NCBI RefSeq assembly: GCF_932294415.1
Contig: NC_065541.1
Location: 54,476,290-54,540,289 of the forward strand
Reading direction: 5' to 3'
Origin: Quercus robur
Taxonomy: Eukaryota > Streptophyta > Magnoliopsida > Fagales > Fagaceae
DNA length: 64,000 bases
In this document: one piece after another, positions 1 through 13,142 of the stretch
Layout of the letters: every line of letters starts with the position of its first letter
How positions within the stretch are numbered: position 1 is the stretch's first letter
The notes under the pieces: model-generated
Seen by the model: the letters and a program-made list of their open reading frames with translations, nothing else
Databases searched by the model: none
Told to the model about the DNA's origin: nothing
Made by a program: the position numbers and the translations under genes

Positions 1-600
1 CATGTTTGAGGTTCGATCATGCTATAATGCCCTTAGGGGTTCTACAGGTTTCCCTTCCCTTGGAAGAGCATATGGATGACCAAGGTCCCACAATGTGGAA
101 TGCGGCTTTAGGGAATGCCTTGACAATTGACAACTTCGAAAAAGGCATCTTGTTGATTATTGATTGTTGTTGTATGTGTTAAAGAAGCAGGGAGTCTATT
201 GATGACCTGCTACTTAAATGTTCTTAGGCAACAAAGATATGTTCATTTGTCTTTGCATTGTTTGGACTAGTCTGGGTGATGCCTAAATTTGGGCTTGATC
301 TTTTGGAGTATTGGCAAGGATGATTTCATTGCCATAGAGTAGCTAAGGCGTGGCAAGTCATGCCCATTTGTGTCGTGGAATTTGTGCTATGAAAGAAACA
401 GGAGGGTTTTTGATGGAATTGAATGTCCTACCTTTGTAATCAAAGAGCACAATGTGGTCCTTGTATGAAAAGAGTGTAATGATTATATTTAGAGTTCTGC
501 ACTTCACTTTGCTCGCCTGAGCGTCTTTTTGGTGCCTTAGGTGATACAAGGGCTTGGCACCTCAAGGTTGCCTTTTGCTGTTGACCACATTAAATAGGAC
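1..600 (+). mobile_element. Decayed LINE fragment, probably inside an intron of the BEACH-WD40 gene
   Basis: One forward frame around 375-430 reads SWNLCYERNRRVFDGIE, which resembles the 'WRERNxRxF(E/D)G' tail found near the end of plant LINE ORF2 proteins. The surrounding frames are broken by stops and shifts. The next recognisable coding exon of the host gene starts at 1079, so this stretch most likely lies in an upstream intron. The assignment rests on one short motif. No poly(A) tail or target-site duplication was found. Confidence 0.4.
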
Positions 601-1078
601 TAAAATTGATTATTTGCCCATCCAGAGAATAAATCTAGTATATAAATAGAGGTGAAGGGATGGTGAAACTCGTTCATCAAAAGATATTGAGGGGTGATAA
701 CTTTTGGTATCTTGAATTGATAATGCATAAAGATGGGGAAATTAAGGACAATGTGGCTGATAAAATAGGAGTGGGTTGGGGTAAATAAAGTAAAGAAGTG
801 TGTGTGTAAATATTGCAAGATGCCCCAGTAAGGCTAAATGGTACATCCATGATGATAATAATGATGATAACGGTGTACTGCTATTGTACATCCTTTGTGC
901 ATGAGTTGTCTTCTCCCTCCCCCCCGCCCCCCCAAATACAACCCCTTATCAAAAAAATAATAAAAACTCCTTTCACTTGAGTTTTCATGTTAACATTGAG
1001 GTTTCAGCTGTTATGGTGTCTGTTATCTGATAAAGTATATACTTAAAAGATGATCCTGATTGTAGTTTTACTTGTCAG

Positions 1079-4000
1079 ACCATCTTTCGCAATCCTCAAG
1101 AAGTCAAACCATATGCTATTCCAACACCTGAACGCTGCAATCTACCTGCAGCTGCCATTCATGCTTCTTCAGATACTGTTGTAATTGTTGATATCAATGC
1201 CCCAGCGGCACGTGTTGCACAGCACAAGTGGCAGCCCAACACACCTGATGGTCAGGGTACACCGTTCCTCTTTCAACATGGCAGAGCCTCAGCCAGCTCT
1301 GCTGGTGGAACATTTCTGCGCATGTTCAAAGGACCAGCTGGATCTGGTGCTGACGAGTGGCACTTTCCCCAAGCTCTAGCATTTGCCACATCTGGGATCA
1401 GAAGCTCAGCTATAGTTTCAATTACATGTGACAATGAAATTATTACTGGTAAGCATATATTTAGTTTTTATTCTAACCTTACGTACTTTGAATTTAATAT
1501 ATCAAGTAGAGTACTTCCATTCCTGTAAAAAATTGTAAGAATTTTTTAACTTGATGAAGTATTTTTTTGCTAAACACTTTCCTTGGGTATACTGTGAGTT
1601 CATTGTGTACTTTTTTAATCTAATAATAGGACTTTACTAGCTTACAACCTTGCAACTCTGCATTCTTGCTTCTCTTTTGTATCTGTAAAGAACCTATCAG
1701 GTTAGCAGTGTTGTCAACCTAGGCATATCTTACACCATTTGTGGTAATATTTTAAAAGAATTACTTTCATCCCTACACATTTCATTCATCAATTATACGG
1801 CATTTCTTCTTCTCTGAAAGGCTATTAAGTGATCAGAGGTTGATTAAAATTATTGAAGCTAATCTTTTTCCTTCCCAAATTTTTAGGACTAAAGCTGTGT
1901 TGTTGTTGTTGTTGTATACTAATCTTGTGCTTTGTTGTGTTACTGGAAAGGTGGAGGAAACCGACTAGAGCAGCAAGTTATTCATGGTTAATAGTTAGTA
2001 CTTATTTTACTCATAGGATTTTCTATTGATATACCAGATTAGTGCGATTCTGATAGATAGCTTTTGTGAGTATCCGAGAAACCTGCAGGTGCTAAATTGT
2101 TCAGCCATCTCTGTCGAAATGTCTTGGCTAATAGGTGCACAGTACATGCATGCATTAAACTAGTAATAAATTTGGAATTTGATGTTTAAAGGCAGTAGAC
2201 CCTTAGAAAATTCTGAGCTGCATTTGAGGAGAACCAAATAATGGAACTGGAAGAAAAAGAATGGAAAGCTAATTTGGTACTTGTTTCTGAATACATCAAT
2301 TTTGGGGGTTTTAACTTTATCACTGGTGACCTTTTTATTTTTGGATTTTCTATTTATTCAATTTCAAATTCATCTAAATCTCATATTACATTAGGATGTT
2401 TGACATATTTTTTAATCAATGGTAACAGTGCATTTTCCATTAAATTTTATGTGTGTTTGCTCTATCTATTAGTTTGATTTCTGATAAGGAATTCGGAAAT
2501 GCCTATAAGAGAGAATGAAAATTTTGGAATCCACATACCTGAACCCTGAATAACTCTCTCTCTCTCTCTCTCTCTTTTCTTTTTTTTTCTTTGCCCATTA
2601 ATTTTCACACTGAAGGAAGACTAACGTTAGAAATGTGTAGGTGTGTCTGTGTGACATTTCTGCTTAGTTTGATTCCCTAGAAGATAGTTGAAAAGACAAA
2701 GGAAACAATGTAGAATTTTGAATTGGCATAATCTATTTCTATCACTTGTGTTTTCATTTTCTTTGCCATTCTGGTGTTCCTGGAAACCTGGTGGAGCCTA
2801 ATGAGAGCAGCATGTATAGCCTAGGAAATGTTAGTTAGTCCTTTCCAATGTCATGTTAATGTTACTTTTGTCTTTTATTACTTGGATTTGTTGGACTTAA
2901 TCCTCCCCTGGGCCCTACGGAAGGTTATTAACTTACAATATATTGTTGTTATTTGCACTATGGTTGTTTGAATTTTCTACATATGTCTCTAGTGTGAACT
3001 CTTTTTCCACTGCTGCATGTTAAAATTCAGCCTGCATTGAATTTGATGACTGAGATAAGTATTTGCTATTGCACTTCTAGATTAACTTTGTCTTGTACCT
3101 TTTCTGCTGGTAACTAGGTGGACACTTGGATAATAGTATCAAGCTAATATCATCTGATGGTGCAAAAACCTTAGAAACAGCCCATGGGCACTGTGCTCCA
3201 GTTACTTGTCTTGGTCTTTCACCTGATAGCAACTACCTGGTGACGGGATCCAGGGACACGACGGTATTACTTTGGAGAATACATAGGGCATTTACTTCTC
3301 GCTCAACCAGCATATTAGAGCCTTCCACTGGAACAGGGGCACCGACTTCAACCAGCAGTACTACTCCATCAAACGTATTAGCAGACAAAAGCAGGAGGTG
3401 TCGTATTGAAGGTCCCCTACATGTTCTTCGGGGTCACCACCAGGAAATACTCTGTTGTTGTGTCAACTCAGATCTGGGAGTTGTGGTTTCATGCTCCACT
3501 TATTCAGATATTCTCTTGCATTCTATAAGAAGGGGTCGCCTGATAAGAAGGCTTTCTGGTGTGGAGGCCCATGCTGTCTGTCTCTCATCTCAGGGGGTTG
3601 TAATGGCCTGGAATAAATCACAACAAACTCTCAGTACCTTCTCTCTTAATGGGGTTTTGATTGCCAGAGCACAACTTCCTTTCCATTGTAGCATCAGTTG
3701 CTTGGAAATTTCTTTGGACGGGGAGAGTGCTTTGATTGGAATGAATTCATGTTTGGAAAATGATATGACTGCCAATAATAGATGGGATCTGAAGTTACAG
3801 AAGCCAGGGACTGAAAATCTTGATTTGGAATCAGATGAAACTGGGAAAAGCAACAGATTGGATCTTCCATCGCCTTCAATTGGCTTCCTGGATCTGCATA
3901 CTCTTAAGGTAGGAGGCATGGTACATATGAGATTGGTACAACAATCCATCATATTTATTCTCCTTATATTAGTGGTGTTAACCACAAATTACTTGAAATC

Positions 4001-5602
4001 TGGTACGTTGAGGTGCTGGAGTGTGTTTTGGTGTTTAAAGCGCATTGTTAAGATACAGGAACTTGGCTAAATTGTTAAGCACTCTTGTCTTTTCTCCTTC
4101 CATGCCATGCCCTGGGTCTGAATAAGTTTTTGTAAAACTTAGCATTCCTATAATATCAATGAGACAGAACAGAACATGATGATAGGAATTTCATTTTATC
4201 TATTCTTTTTTTTTCTTTGCCTCTTGTGCATGTCTTACGAATGGCATTTAACATGGATATTTTTCATTTTGATGTCTTAGATTTTGCTCACAAATTACTT
4301 GCTTGGTGTCATAACTCATGAGTAAGTTGGCTCATGCCCTACTAACAGGCAATAATACCTAATCCTGCAGTTATTTCATATACTGGAGCTTGGTGAAGGG
4401 CAAGATATTACAGCTCTGGCTCTAAACAAGGATAACACGAATCTCTTGGTGTCAACTGCAGATAAACGGTTGATAATATTCACAGATCCAGCTGTAAGTT
4501 AAATGTTATGTTATTCTTTGTATTTAATGTTGTCATTGCTTACTCCATGGCAGAGCAATATGCTACTATTTGAGCTGGGGAATCTTCTTTGACTCCTTTT
4601 AGCACTGTTTAATGGGATAACCATGCTCAAATGTTTTGTTAAATGATCTTTTTTCATGTGATTAACTGAAGAACATATGATGCTCAACAAAAGAAGAAAA
4701 AAAAACAAAAACAAAAAACTGAAGAATCTATGAAGGACATTGCTAACAACCAGCAAATGCTTTCAATCTATTCTGGGGACTGAGGGTGGTTGTCTGCAGT
4801 GAACTGCAGTTGATTAGATGAATTAGTCGTATTCGAGGCGACTACCCTCCTAGAGATAAAGGAAGAAGGAATATTTGGGTTAAATTCTGCTTGCCTCATT
4901 TTATTCATCTTGATGCTTAAATACACTGAACTGGAATTCAAATTAACAAGATAACTCCTAATCTTATCAGCTAGAGTTCTATCACAAGATAGACTCCATC
5001 CTAAGTCCTAACAACTTAATTCAATTATCAATCAAATTCAAATACACATTATCCTAACACAACTGAATTAATGATAGCTACTACGTGAGGCAATATCTTG
5101 ATCCCAATAACTTAGCCACTGTCTGACTCAGCAACTCCTTCCAACTCCATGTGTCCATGGGTCATAACATTTTCCCACTTAAGCAAAAGAACAAATTGAT
5201 TCCGTTTGAGACTTTCAATTACATGAGCTCCTTCATCTTTATAATGGAATACAATAGATATTTAAAAGAAAAAGAAATTTCCTCAACCTTTTAGTTTTTA
5301 TTTAATGTTCTAATTGTTGTTATTGTCCATCAATTTATTTTGTTACTTTGATGTAAGCAAAATTGTTTAATTAAAATAAACTTTTTGTTTTATGAAACAG
5401 TATTTTAAGAACAGAATAGATTTTCTTTACCCTGCAAAAAGAAAAAAGGAAATAAGTAGCAATCACTGTAAATGCATATTCTAAATTGAAATGTTGTCAC
5501 GCTGTTGCTGCCTTTTGCTTGCAGTTGAGTTTGAAAGTGGTGGATCACATGCTCAAGCTTGGTTGGGAAGGTGATGGGCTCAGACCCCTCATAAAGTCGT
5601 AG
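1079..5602 (+). CDS. BEACH-WD40 protein, C-terminal four exons (5' part outside the window)
   Basis: Exons are 1079-1448, 3118-3908, 4371-4493 and 5525-5602, ending in TAG. All junctions are GT-AG, and the frame is continuous for 453 residues. The first exon starts TIFRNPQEVKPYAIPTPERC, as in the segment after the BEACH domain of plant BEACH proteins. It is followed by WD40 repeats, including one with HGHCAPVTCLGLSPDS...GSRDTTVLLWR and a second after LRGHHQEILCCC. A Ser/Thr-rich insert lies between them. The protein ends ...LGWEGDGLRPLIKS. Plant BEACH proteins (SPIRRIG and the BCHB/BCHC types) are very large cytosolic proteins acting in membrane traffic and mRNA-body biology. I cannot settle the subclass, though the insert and tail look closer to the B/C types than to SPIRRIG. 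The BEACH and PH-like domains would lie upstream of the window. No lesion is visible in these exons. Confidence 0.85.
1449..3117 (+). other. Large intron of the BEACH-WD40 gene
   Basis: The intron is AT-rich, with GT at 1449 and AG at 3116-3117. It contains a (TC)n microsatellite near 2551-2575. I see no coding content or structured RNA in it. Confidence 0.7.
4494..5524. other. Last intron of the BEACH-WD40 gene, with an LTR-like insert about 4790-5169
   Basis: The intron runs from GT at 4494 to AG at 5523-5524. Roughly 4790-5169 looks like an LTR on the minus strand. It begins TGTTATGACCC reading from 5169, and a TATA-like TATTTAAG (minus strand) lies near 4920. I could not find the other end or a target-site duplication, so the LTR call is weak. 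Confidence 0.35.
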
Positions 5603-6285
5603 TTTTAGACCTTCAATATTTGTTTTACTGGATACGGAACACAAAAGACATGGATACCATTATTATACCACCAGGACAGATATACTACAAGAGCCTGTTG
5701 GCTGCCTTGTTCAAAATCAAAGTCAATTTCGTTCAACGCCGTCTGTGTGGGTGTAACATAAGTATTAGTCTAGCAGAGCAATCCTATGTATATCTATAGA
5801 GTGCGTTGTTGTTAGATGTATTCAGGCATTTTGTTTTTTAAAGGAAACAAAAATTGAGTTGTAAGTATGCTGTCATTGAGGTTGAAGATCTTTAGGGTCT
5901 GAGGTTAGGCTGTTCATTTTTGTCAATCAAAAATTTTTGTTATAGAAAATTAAATGAAAGTACAGTATATACATTCCTGTATTCTTTTTGGATAGAGACT
6001 ACCGTGAATTGCTTTCTCCGGTAGCTCAATAGACCCATATATCTCAAGTCAAACAGAATTGAATCATGGTAAATAGAATTGAGGTATTGAAGGCTGCCCC
6101 ATCATGAAGCTGCCTGATGTTTCATCTAATCATTAATACAAATAAATATGTAAATAAGATTTTGTGGTAATTATTAAACATTTAATTTCATGGTAATTTT
6201 ACTGGATTCCTGAGACTTCGGCCAACATTCAGGCCTAAATTTTATTCCAATGTGTACAAAAATATTGTCATGTTCTTTTATTTTT

Positions 6286-6702
6286 GGGTAAATTGCAAAC
6301 TGTATTTTTAAAGTTTTGAGATGTTTGGATTTTACACCTTAAAATTTTAGAATTTGGATTTTACTTATTGAAGTTATATTTCATTTGTATGAGCAGCCCT
6401 TTTGTCCATATTTTCTATTAAGTGTCATAAGTTTGTCATGCTTGTTTATTTTGTCCAATAAAATGATGTTATGTTATTTTTATTTTAATTATTAAAAATT
6501 TTATAGGCTAAAAAAATTGTAACATTGCTTTATAGAATGAATTAAACATCTGTGGTAAGCTTATGTGGCATTTATCGAAAAATATAAATAGAAGGGTTGC
6601 CAATGCAAATGGAATATAACTTTAGGGGGTAAAATCCAAAATTTAAAACTTTTTAAAATTCAAATTTCTCAGAACTTTAAGGTGTAGTTTGAAATTTAAC
6701 CT
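6286..6702. mobile_element. Fold-back MITE with about 100-bp terminal inverted repeats
   Basis: The left end (from GGTAAATTGCAAAC) and the reverse complement of the right end (GGTTAAATTTCAAACTAC) pair, with mismatches, over about 100 bp. Shared stretches include TTGGATTTTAC and AAGTTATATTTC. It has no coding capacity. The flanking duplication is not clear. Confidence 0.6.
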
Positions 6703-6989
6703 TTATTTTTTTGAGAAACAAATTGTCCCATGTTCTAAACCAAAGAAATCTATATTACTGCATCTTGTTATAACCGTTGGTGTTAGTGGATGTTACTTCT
6801 TTCCATGTTTTTCTTTCTATACTGTTTTTATGTCAATTGGACTTTAGTTTTTCTCTCTCCCTATCCTATCTTTCTTGGATCTTATATTACCTTCCATTAT
6901 GTAAGCCCATTATATGTTCAGGACTGCCATTGGTAAATGACTGACTTAATTCTTATATTTTGGAGCCATAGAAGACTATCAGGTGTTTT

Positions 6990-7100
6990 CAGGGGATATT
7001 TTGAACTCAAGTTTTAGAAACTTGAGATGCTAGTTTGCTACATAGTTTTGAAATATAACAACTAACTAAAATATTTCAAAAATAATGTTAAATGAAAAAG
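6990..7100. repeat. Fragment of the CTCGAG-rich inverted-repeat family
   Basis: The segment ACTTGAGATGCTAGTTTGCT and its neighbours match the right end of the longer element at 8140-8842, but no matching left end is present. Confidence 0.45.
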
Positions 7101-7530
7101 AAAATTCGGTGTTTTCATAAGGAGATTGGTATTTGTTGTGTCCCATCTTTGAGTGTGATGACGTTGAATTTGTCCTAGTCATGAAATTTGACCACTGCCC
7201 AACGGCCCTATATGATCACTTGATTGAAGAGATCCAGTTGATGGCCTCACTAGTCCTGTTCTAATGTTAATGTTGGATAAGAAAAGAGAGAGCTACCCTC
7301 TTGTTTTGTTGCCGTGGTTAAGCAATGACTCTGCATTACGTGGGTTTTCTAAAATTTCTAATGAGACCACCCACATTTTCTTAAAATTTCTCATGAGACC
7401 ACCCTCTGAGCATTACGTGGGTTTTCACACATTGCTGTGGACATTCCTCTCATTCCACCTCAGGCTAAATTTTTGTTCATTTCAAGTCATTCCAGGTTAT
7501 TTCGATTAATTTTGTTTTGGTTATCCTTTT

Positions 7531-7880
7531 TTTTTTTTTTTTTTTTTTTGAGATAAAAGGTAGAAATTTATTTGATAAAATATGCGAACAATAAATAAGA
7601 ACCCTGAAAAATAAAACAGGGGAACCGGAACCTCTGACCCTCTGCTAATAGCAAAACAATTATGCAGGAAAACAAACTATTTCTGCATAGAGCACAACAT
7701 TACATCAGAACATTACATAGACAAATAGGGATATTTAACCCTCAGCTAACAGCAGAACAATAATGCAGAAAACAACTTCTGCAGAATTCAAAAACAATAC
7801 TTAGAAACCTATAAAACAAGCAGAGGAGTTGGACAACTATTACAACATTACTAGACCTATACTGCAGAAGCAAAAAATAA
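7531..7880 (-). mobile_element. Possible retroposon 3' fragment (poly-T start)
   Basis: A run of about 22 T is followed by GAGATAAAAGGTAGAAATTT. This looks like the reverse complement of a poly(A)-tailed LINE or SINE 3' end. Internal imperfect repeats (CCTCTGACCCTCTGCTAATA and CCCTCAGCTAACAGCAGAAC) are visible. No ORF. Confidence 0.35.
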
Positions 7881-8139
7881 TGTTATATTATTTTGATTTG
7901 ATTTTTATTATTTTATTGGTGATGAGTATATATTAGTGTTAAATGTTCATTTAAATATTTGTTTATAATCTTCAAACTATGAGCTAGATTTGATTGGAAT
8001 CGAAACATTTTGTTTTAATAGACAAATTGGAAACCTAAACATGAACAAATGGAATTAACAACATTGGTCTCATATGAGTCCCACGTGTATGTGTATATTT
8101 TAAGAGACTATGTCTCATGAGTTACAAGGGGAGAAATCT

Positions 8140-8842
8140 GCAAAATAACACCAAAATGTTAACAATTTCGTTAGTTAGCATTGTTTCCAAACTATTTAGG
8201 AAACTAATATCTCGAGTCTCTTAGACTCAAGTTCATTGTAGCAAATCGAGTGTTGAAAACTCGAGTTCATTGTAGCAAATCGAGTGATAAAGACTCAAGT
8301 TGATGTGGAAATCAAGTCTCTAATACTCGAGTTCCCTCAAACCCAAATATTCCATCGGAGACAGACCAACCTAGAAAACATAGAAGCCGCTCTGGTGCCA
8401 TGATCATCAAACCCAAGCTAAGATTGTCAAATTCAAGCAGCTTCGATGTCAAGATTGTCAAACCCAATGCCGAGATCGTGATTTTTGGGTTTGGGTTTGG
8501 GTTTTTGCTTCGATTTCGAGATCATTATTTTAAGGGTTTGGGGTTTAGGTTTGGGTTTTTGCTTTGCTTTCAAGGTCATTATTTTAAGGGAAGAACCATC
8601 TTGAGTTTTGGGGGCTTGGAAGAAGAGAGTGGAACGGCAATGGAGAAAAGAAAAGAAAAATGAAGATGGAGAGAAGAAAAAGAAGGAAGGAAGAAGAAAA
8701 AGCAGGAACTCGAGTTCCATGTGGACTTTAGTTTTAACTCGAGTTTCTTAAACTCGAGTTGCTATAGTAACTCGAGATGCTAGTTTTCTAAATAATAAAA
8801 TTGCTAACTAACAAAATTGTTAGCAAAATTGTATTATTTTGA
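8140..8842. mobile_element. Non-autonomous TIR element rich in CTCGAG palindromes
   Basis: The first ~75 bp and the reverse complement of the last ~75 bp are similar. Both contain a GTTAGTTAGCA core and then reach an A-T-CTCGAG motif. The interior repeats AACTCGAGTT-type palindromes several times and has a G/T-rich core with GGGTTTGGGTTT near 8485-8560. Short frames inside are low-complexity and not convincing genes. No clear target-site duplication. Related copies lie at 22700-22990 and 36040-36330. Confidence 0.65.
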
Positions 8843-9079
8843 AAAAAATATATAGTTACAAGGTAATTCTTTTTTTACATGGGAATTACCACTTTTCCCA
8901 TCGCTGGCAATCTACCGCAAGAACAATTGTGGCAAAAAAAAATTTGGAACTTTTTAGGTCGTAATTTTCGACCAATCAAATGAAAAACTGAAGCGAGAAA
9001 GAAAGAAAGCAAAGCAGGAAAAGTAGTAGGGTTGCTAGCTATTCGCAACTCGCTAAACAACATATCATATTATTCAGAG

Positions 9080-9244
9080 ATGGGAAGGAAAGGACAGAAA
9101 AGAAGAGAGAAAAACTACGCAGCCGCACATGGAGGCCACAGCCGCCTCCCTCCGCCGCCCGTCCTCTCCCAAATCGACGCTGTCCCTTCCAAACTCCGCA
9201 AGCTCATGTCCCTCACTTCCTCTCTCTCCCCCAAACCCCAAGGT

Positions 9245-9281
<37 letters not shown>

Positions 9282-11354
9282 CTTCCTGTCTATATGCCTA
9301 TATATAGGTTTTTGTATCTTTCTCAGATGGCTTTGTGTTTGTTTCAGAGTCTGCTGCAAAGGATGGTCAAGCCAATAGAGTAAGTTTCTTCTAATTTTTG
9401 TTTTCTCTCTTCCATAACTAATCCCAAGTTTCAATTATTCTTATTCTTATTAATTGGAATTCTATAGCGCTCACTTCTTTTCTGCCCAATCCATGATCAT
9501 TGTAGTTTTTTTTTTTGCTAATTTGTAGTGATTTGTTGATATTGGGGCTGTGCTTTATTGCTTTTTTCTGCTCCCATTAAATGTGTTTTAATAATGAATT
9601 TTGAGATTTAAAAAAAAAAAAAAAAATTCTTGAGATTGAATATGTAGAATGATATATAAGGTGCTAAGCATTGAGGATGAAACTGAGTTGCATTTTTTTA
9701 TTAGATACTCTGTTTTTCATTGGCTGAATCACGAATTCATGCTTCCAATGGCAATGATAGTTGTAGAATGTAAACTTGTATTAGGGTATTGGGTATCGTC
9801 AAGTCGTTAGATTTATGATTAGGTTCTGTTTAGAAAACATGGGTGTGATACTTCCCTTTAAAGTTAAATCCTTTTTGGGAACTTTATTAATCCTTGAAAG
9901 CTTCATTGCTTATGCAAGAATTTGACAATCCACTATGAATAGTGAGTTTTTGATGATTGACTATCTATTTTGATTGGTATACACATACACACATACACAT
10001 CCAGTGGGTCTTGAACCCATGACCTCATCTTCCATCCCATTATTATGAGAGGAGGAAGTGCCAGCTGAGCTATAGCTAATTGGCTGATGACTGTCTATCT
10101 TTTATAATTGAAAACTTAATAGAAAAATTACAATTGAGCTTGGTTTAAAAGTAGTTCAGTTTGACGTTTTACTTTTAATTTTTATTGGATGCTGACACTA
10201 GGGGTGCACAGCGTGATAAGCTAACAACTATTTATTTTTATTATGTTACAACTCTTGCAAACATAATCAATTTCTTCTGCTCTCCCCCTCCCTTTTTTTG
10301 GCCTCTTGTTCTTGTTAATTTTTCTCCATGGGGAAATAAATTTTACGAGACACATGCTTGAGTTTTTATTGTAACAATCAATGGGTGATTGACTTGATCT
10401 TTTCTTTTTTAAATTTTTTATGGGGACCCCATTATTCATGCCCTAAGCCCCTAGTAGTTTTCCTGACAACTCTGATTCTTCTTATCAAGCTTTTAGTTCT
10501 TCAGAAAAAAATCAGATTTTGTGCTGATTAGTTATGTCTGATAAATTTACAGAAATCCCGTCCAAAGGATAGAGCTGACTTAAGAACTAGTGCGATGGAT
10601 GATGGAGGTAATGATGAGCATTTGAAGACATCTGAGGATACAGATGATGGTGATGATATTGTGCAAAACAGCACAAGTGAAAAGAAAAAGAAAAAAAGAA
10701 AGAGAAAGCAGGTTAATGACCTTCGATTTGAAACACCTATGGAGAACTCAGATACTCGTCTTAAAAGACGGGAGCGCAAGAAAAAGTAAGCAATTCAAAT
10801 CGTACTTTATTATTTTTTCTTTTTTAACTAGTTTGATATTAAAAAACCACATTATGCCAATTATCTTTTTGCGGTGTGTAATTTTACATGGTTCTGGCAA
10901 AAGCAAATAGAGTAAAAATTTCCAGAACTTCTTACTCAGCTCAGGCATGCTGCCTTTGCTTAACAGATATGTAAGTAAACCTTAATTTTATACAGGTACC
11001 TGGAAGAAAAGAAGAAGAAACATAAAAAGGCCAAGACAGGGGAGGAGCTGGACTTTCCTGGGCGTGAGAAGATAAAATTTGGAGAAGTGGTTGAAGCTCC
11101 ACCAAAGTTGACTTCAGTTCCTAAGGTATTATCATATATTTTTGTTTTATTATATAACAGATAAATATGATCTCCCATTGACAAGAAATCTCATTTTTTT
11201 AACTGATATTATCATGAAGGCATTCAAGAATGCCCAAAATGCTTCGCAAGAGAGGATTCGGTTGCAAACTATCGAGGCATATAGGAGCCGCAAGGGATGG
11301 GCTTCAAGGCCAGGGATTCAACTTCCTTCTCCAGTGACTACACCAGCACTTTAG
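9080..11354 (+). CDS. Small Lys-rich protein, CCDC137-like (five exons)
   Basis: Exons are 9080-9242, 9348-9379, 10553-10785, 10996-11125 and 11220-11354. Phases match at every GT-AG junction, giving 230 aa. The chosen ATG (MGRKGQKRREKNY) opens a very basic N-terminus. Then come an acidic stretch (EDTDDGDD), several Lys/Arg clusters (KKKKKRKRKQ, RRERKKK, EEKKKKHKKAK) that could serve as nuclear or nucleolar signals, and the motif IKFGEVVEAPPKLT near residue 180. The end, KNAQNASQERIRLQTIEAYRSRKGW, is predicted helical. The FGEV-PP-LT motif with a basic C-terminus recalls the coiled-coil-domain protein 137 family, which is nucleolar or chromatin-associated in animals. That assignment is from memory. 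Function in plants is unknown to me. A (CT)n run lies just inside intron 1. Confidence 0.75.
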
Positions 11355-13142
11355 TAGGTTTCAAATGATGCATGCCCATGTTCCTATAATCCATGTCTTT
11401 TATGTTTGCATGACATTTAGGTGTGTATTTATTGTTGAGGACTTGAGGGCTCGTGCTCTCACAAATTTTGTTATGAATGGAAATGAAGAAAGGTGGTGGA
11501 TCATTTTCTCTTGTATTATTGTGGAATCTAGTCTAATTATGTATACTGAAAAGTGAAAACTAACCCCATGTCACAACATTATATATATATAATTTTTTTT
11601 TTGGGTCTAAAGATTAATGAAAACGTCATTTTAGTATTTTTTTACCTCTCTAAGTATCAGTCATATCTTTTATATTATGTGGATAAACTTTCCAAGAGTG
11701 CTTGGAAAGCTTAGGTTTCATGCTGTCTTCCACCATTCTAGGAGGCTGAAAGACTTGTAATAAAGACTCGGCAAAAGTTTGGTCTCATCATATAACCTAA
11801 GGTAATTTTTGTTTTTGTTTTTGTTTTTGATTTTTTAAAATTTTACTATCTTGTATTTTATTATTTGATCTTACTTATATAATTGAAATATATTCTTTAA
11901 GTTACATATAATTATTTATTAAATTTTGCATCCCCCAAACATAATACTAATTAATTTTTGTTTTCTCTAACAACGATGCTTCTGCAGTACTCATGAAAAA
12001 AAAAAATAAGGATGCATCTGTGGTTTTTGATGGAGGAATTAAGGAAAGTTTTATTTAGTGTGATTCTAGCACTAAGGGAGTTTTTAAACGGTGCATGTGG
12101 TCATTAATTTTTTGAACCAATTCTGTCATCTGATGTAATACAAGGGGTGATAAAAAAAACTCTTTTGCTTAAATCCAGTCATTTGCTCATACATAGGATT
12201 CAGTTCATGATTTTATGCTTGGCTTGTAATCCAACATGTTACAAATTTCATTGAGATATCAAAAGAATGCTTGGCTCGCTACGTGAATGGCCTAATCTCC
12301 TCCTATAGACACAAGAAGTATGACAAAATGAAGTACTTTTATCTAATAATGGCAGTGATTAGATGTTACATTTACATACGAGTATTATCTTTTCCAGTTC
12401 TCAGTGTGCCATGTATGGCGTGGAGCAGTGACTTGCCTTCTAATATCTCCAAGTGATTAGTCCCTTGCTTGTTCTTACTAGTTACCTTGTTTGGGTCTTC
12501 CTAGTTCGGCCTAAGCAATCCCTTGTAGCATGACTGAACTTCCTTAACACCAAGTCTCCTATCTATAACTTCCTTGGGTTTACCTTGGCGTTGTAGCATC
12601 CTATTATCCTTATCCAACAGGGTGCATGGCTACTCACTCCCTCTTCTCCTCAAGTAAGCCCAAGCTCTCCCTAAGCTTGGTTGAGTTCCCAGTTAGGGCG
12701 AGTTTTTACTAATTCTTAGAGAATTGTTGATTTTTATATTTATTGTGCACTCATCTTTTGGGCATACATTTGAGAAGACATTGTAATTGTTTTTATAAGA
12801 GTGAATATATGGTTGGAGTTGGTCTCGTAGTTCTTCCTTTCAAGAAGAAAGGGTTTCTATGTAAATATTGGTGTTCTTGTGTGTGATTAATTTATCTTTT
12901 TATTGGTTTGAGATATTGGCCTAGCAATTTTAGCTAGAATATTTAAAAAATTTTAGTAAAAATATTTGTTGATTTAAAAAAAAAAAAACTGCATGTGGCC
13001 CAACAGATTTTTCACTTTCTAACGAGTTGAAAGCCCGTATTATTATCCAACTTAGGGATAATGCAGGCTGGTTTTTTGCCACATGAAGACTTATACAGTG
13101 AAAACCAACTGAGCATCTGTTTCCTTTGTGAGTAATACTAAG
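11355..13142. other. Intergenic, no gene seen
   Basis: AT-rich spacer between the convergent CCDC137-like gene and CYP704 pseudogene A. It contains short A/T runs and no frame or structure that I can support as a gene. Confidence 0.6.

Noticed and set aside
8400-8720. Open frames on both strands with GF- or KPKP-rich repeats
   Set aside because: They come from GGGTTTGGGTTT low complexity inside an inverted-repeat element, with no family resemblance.
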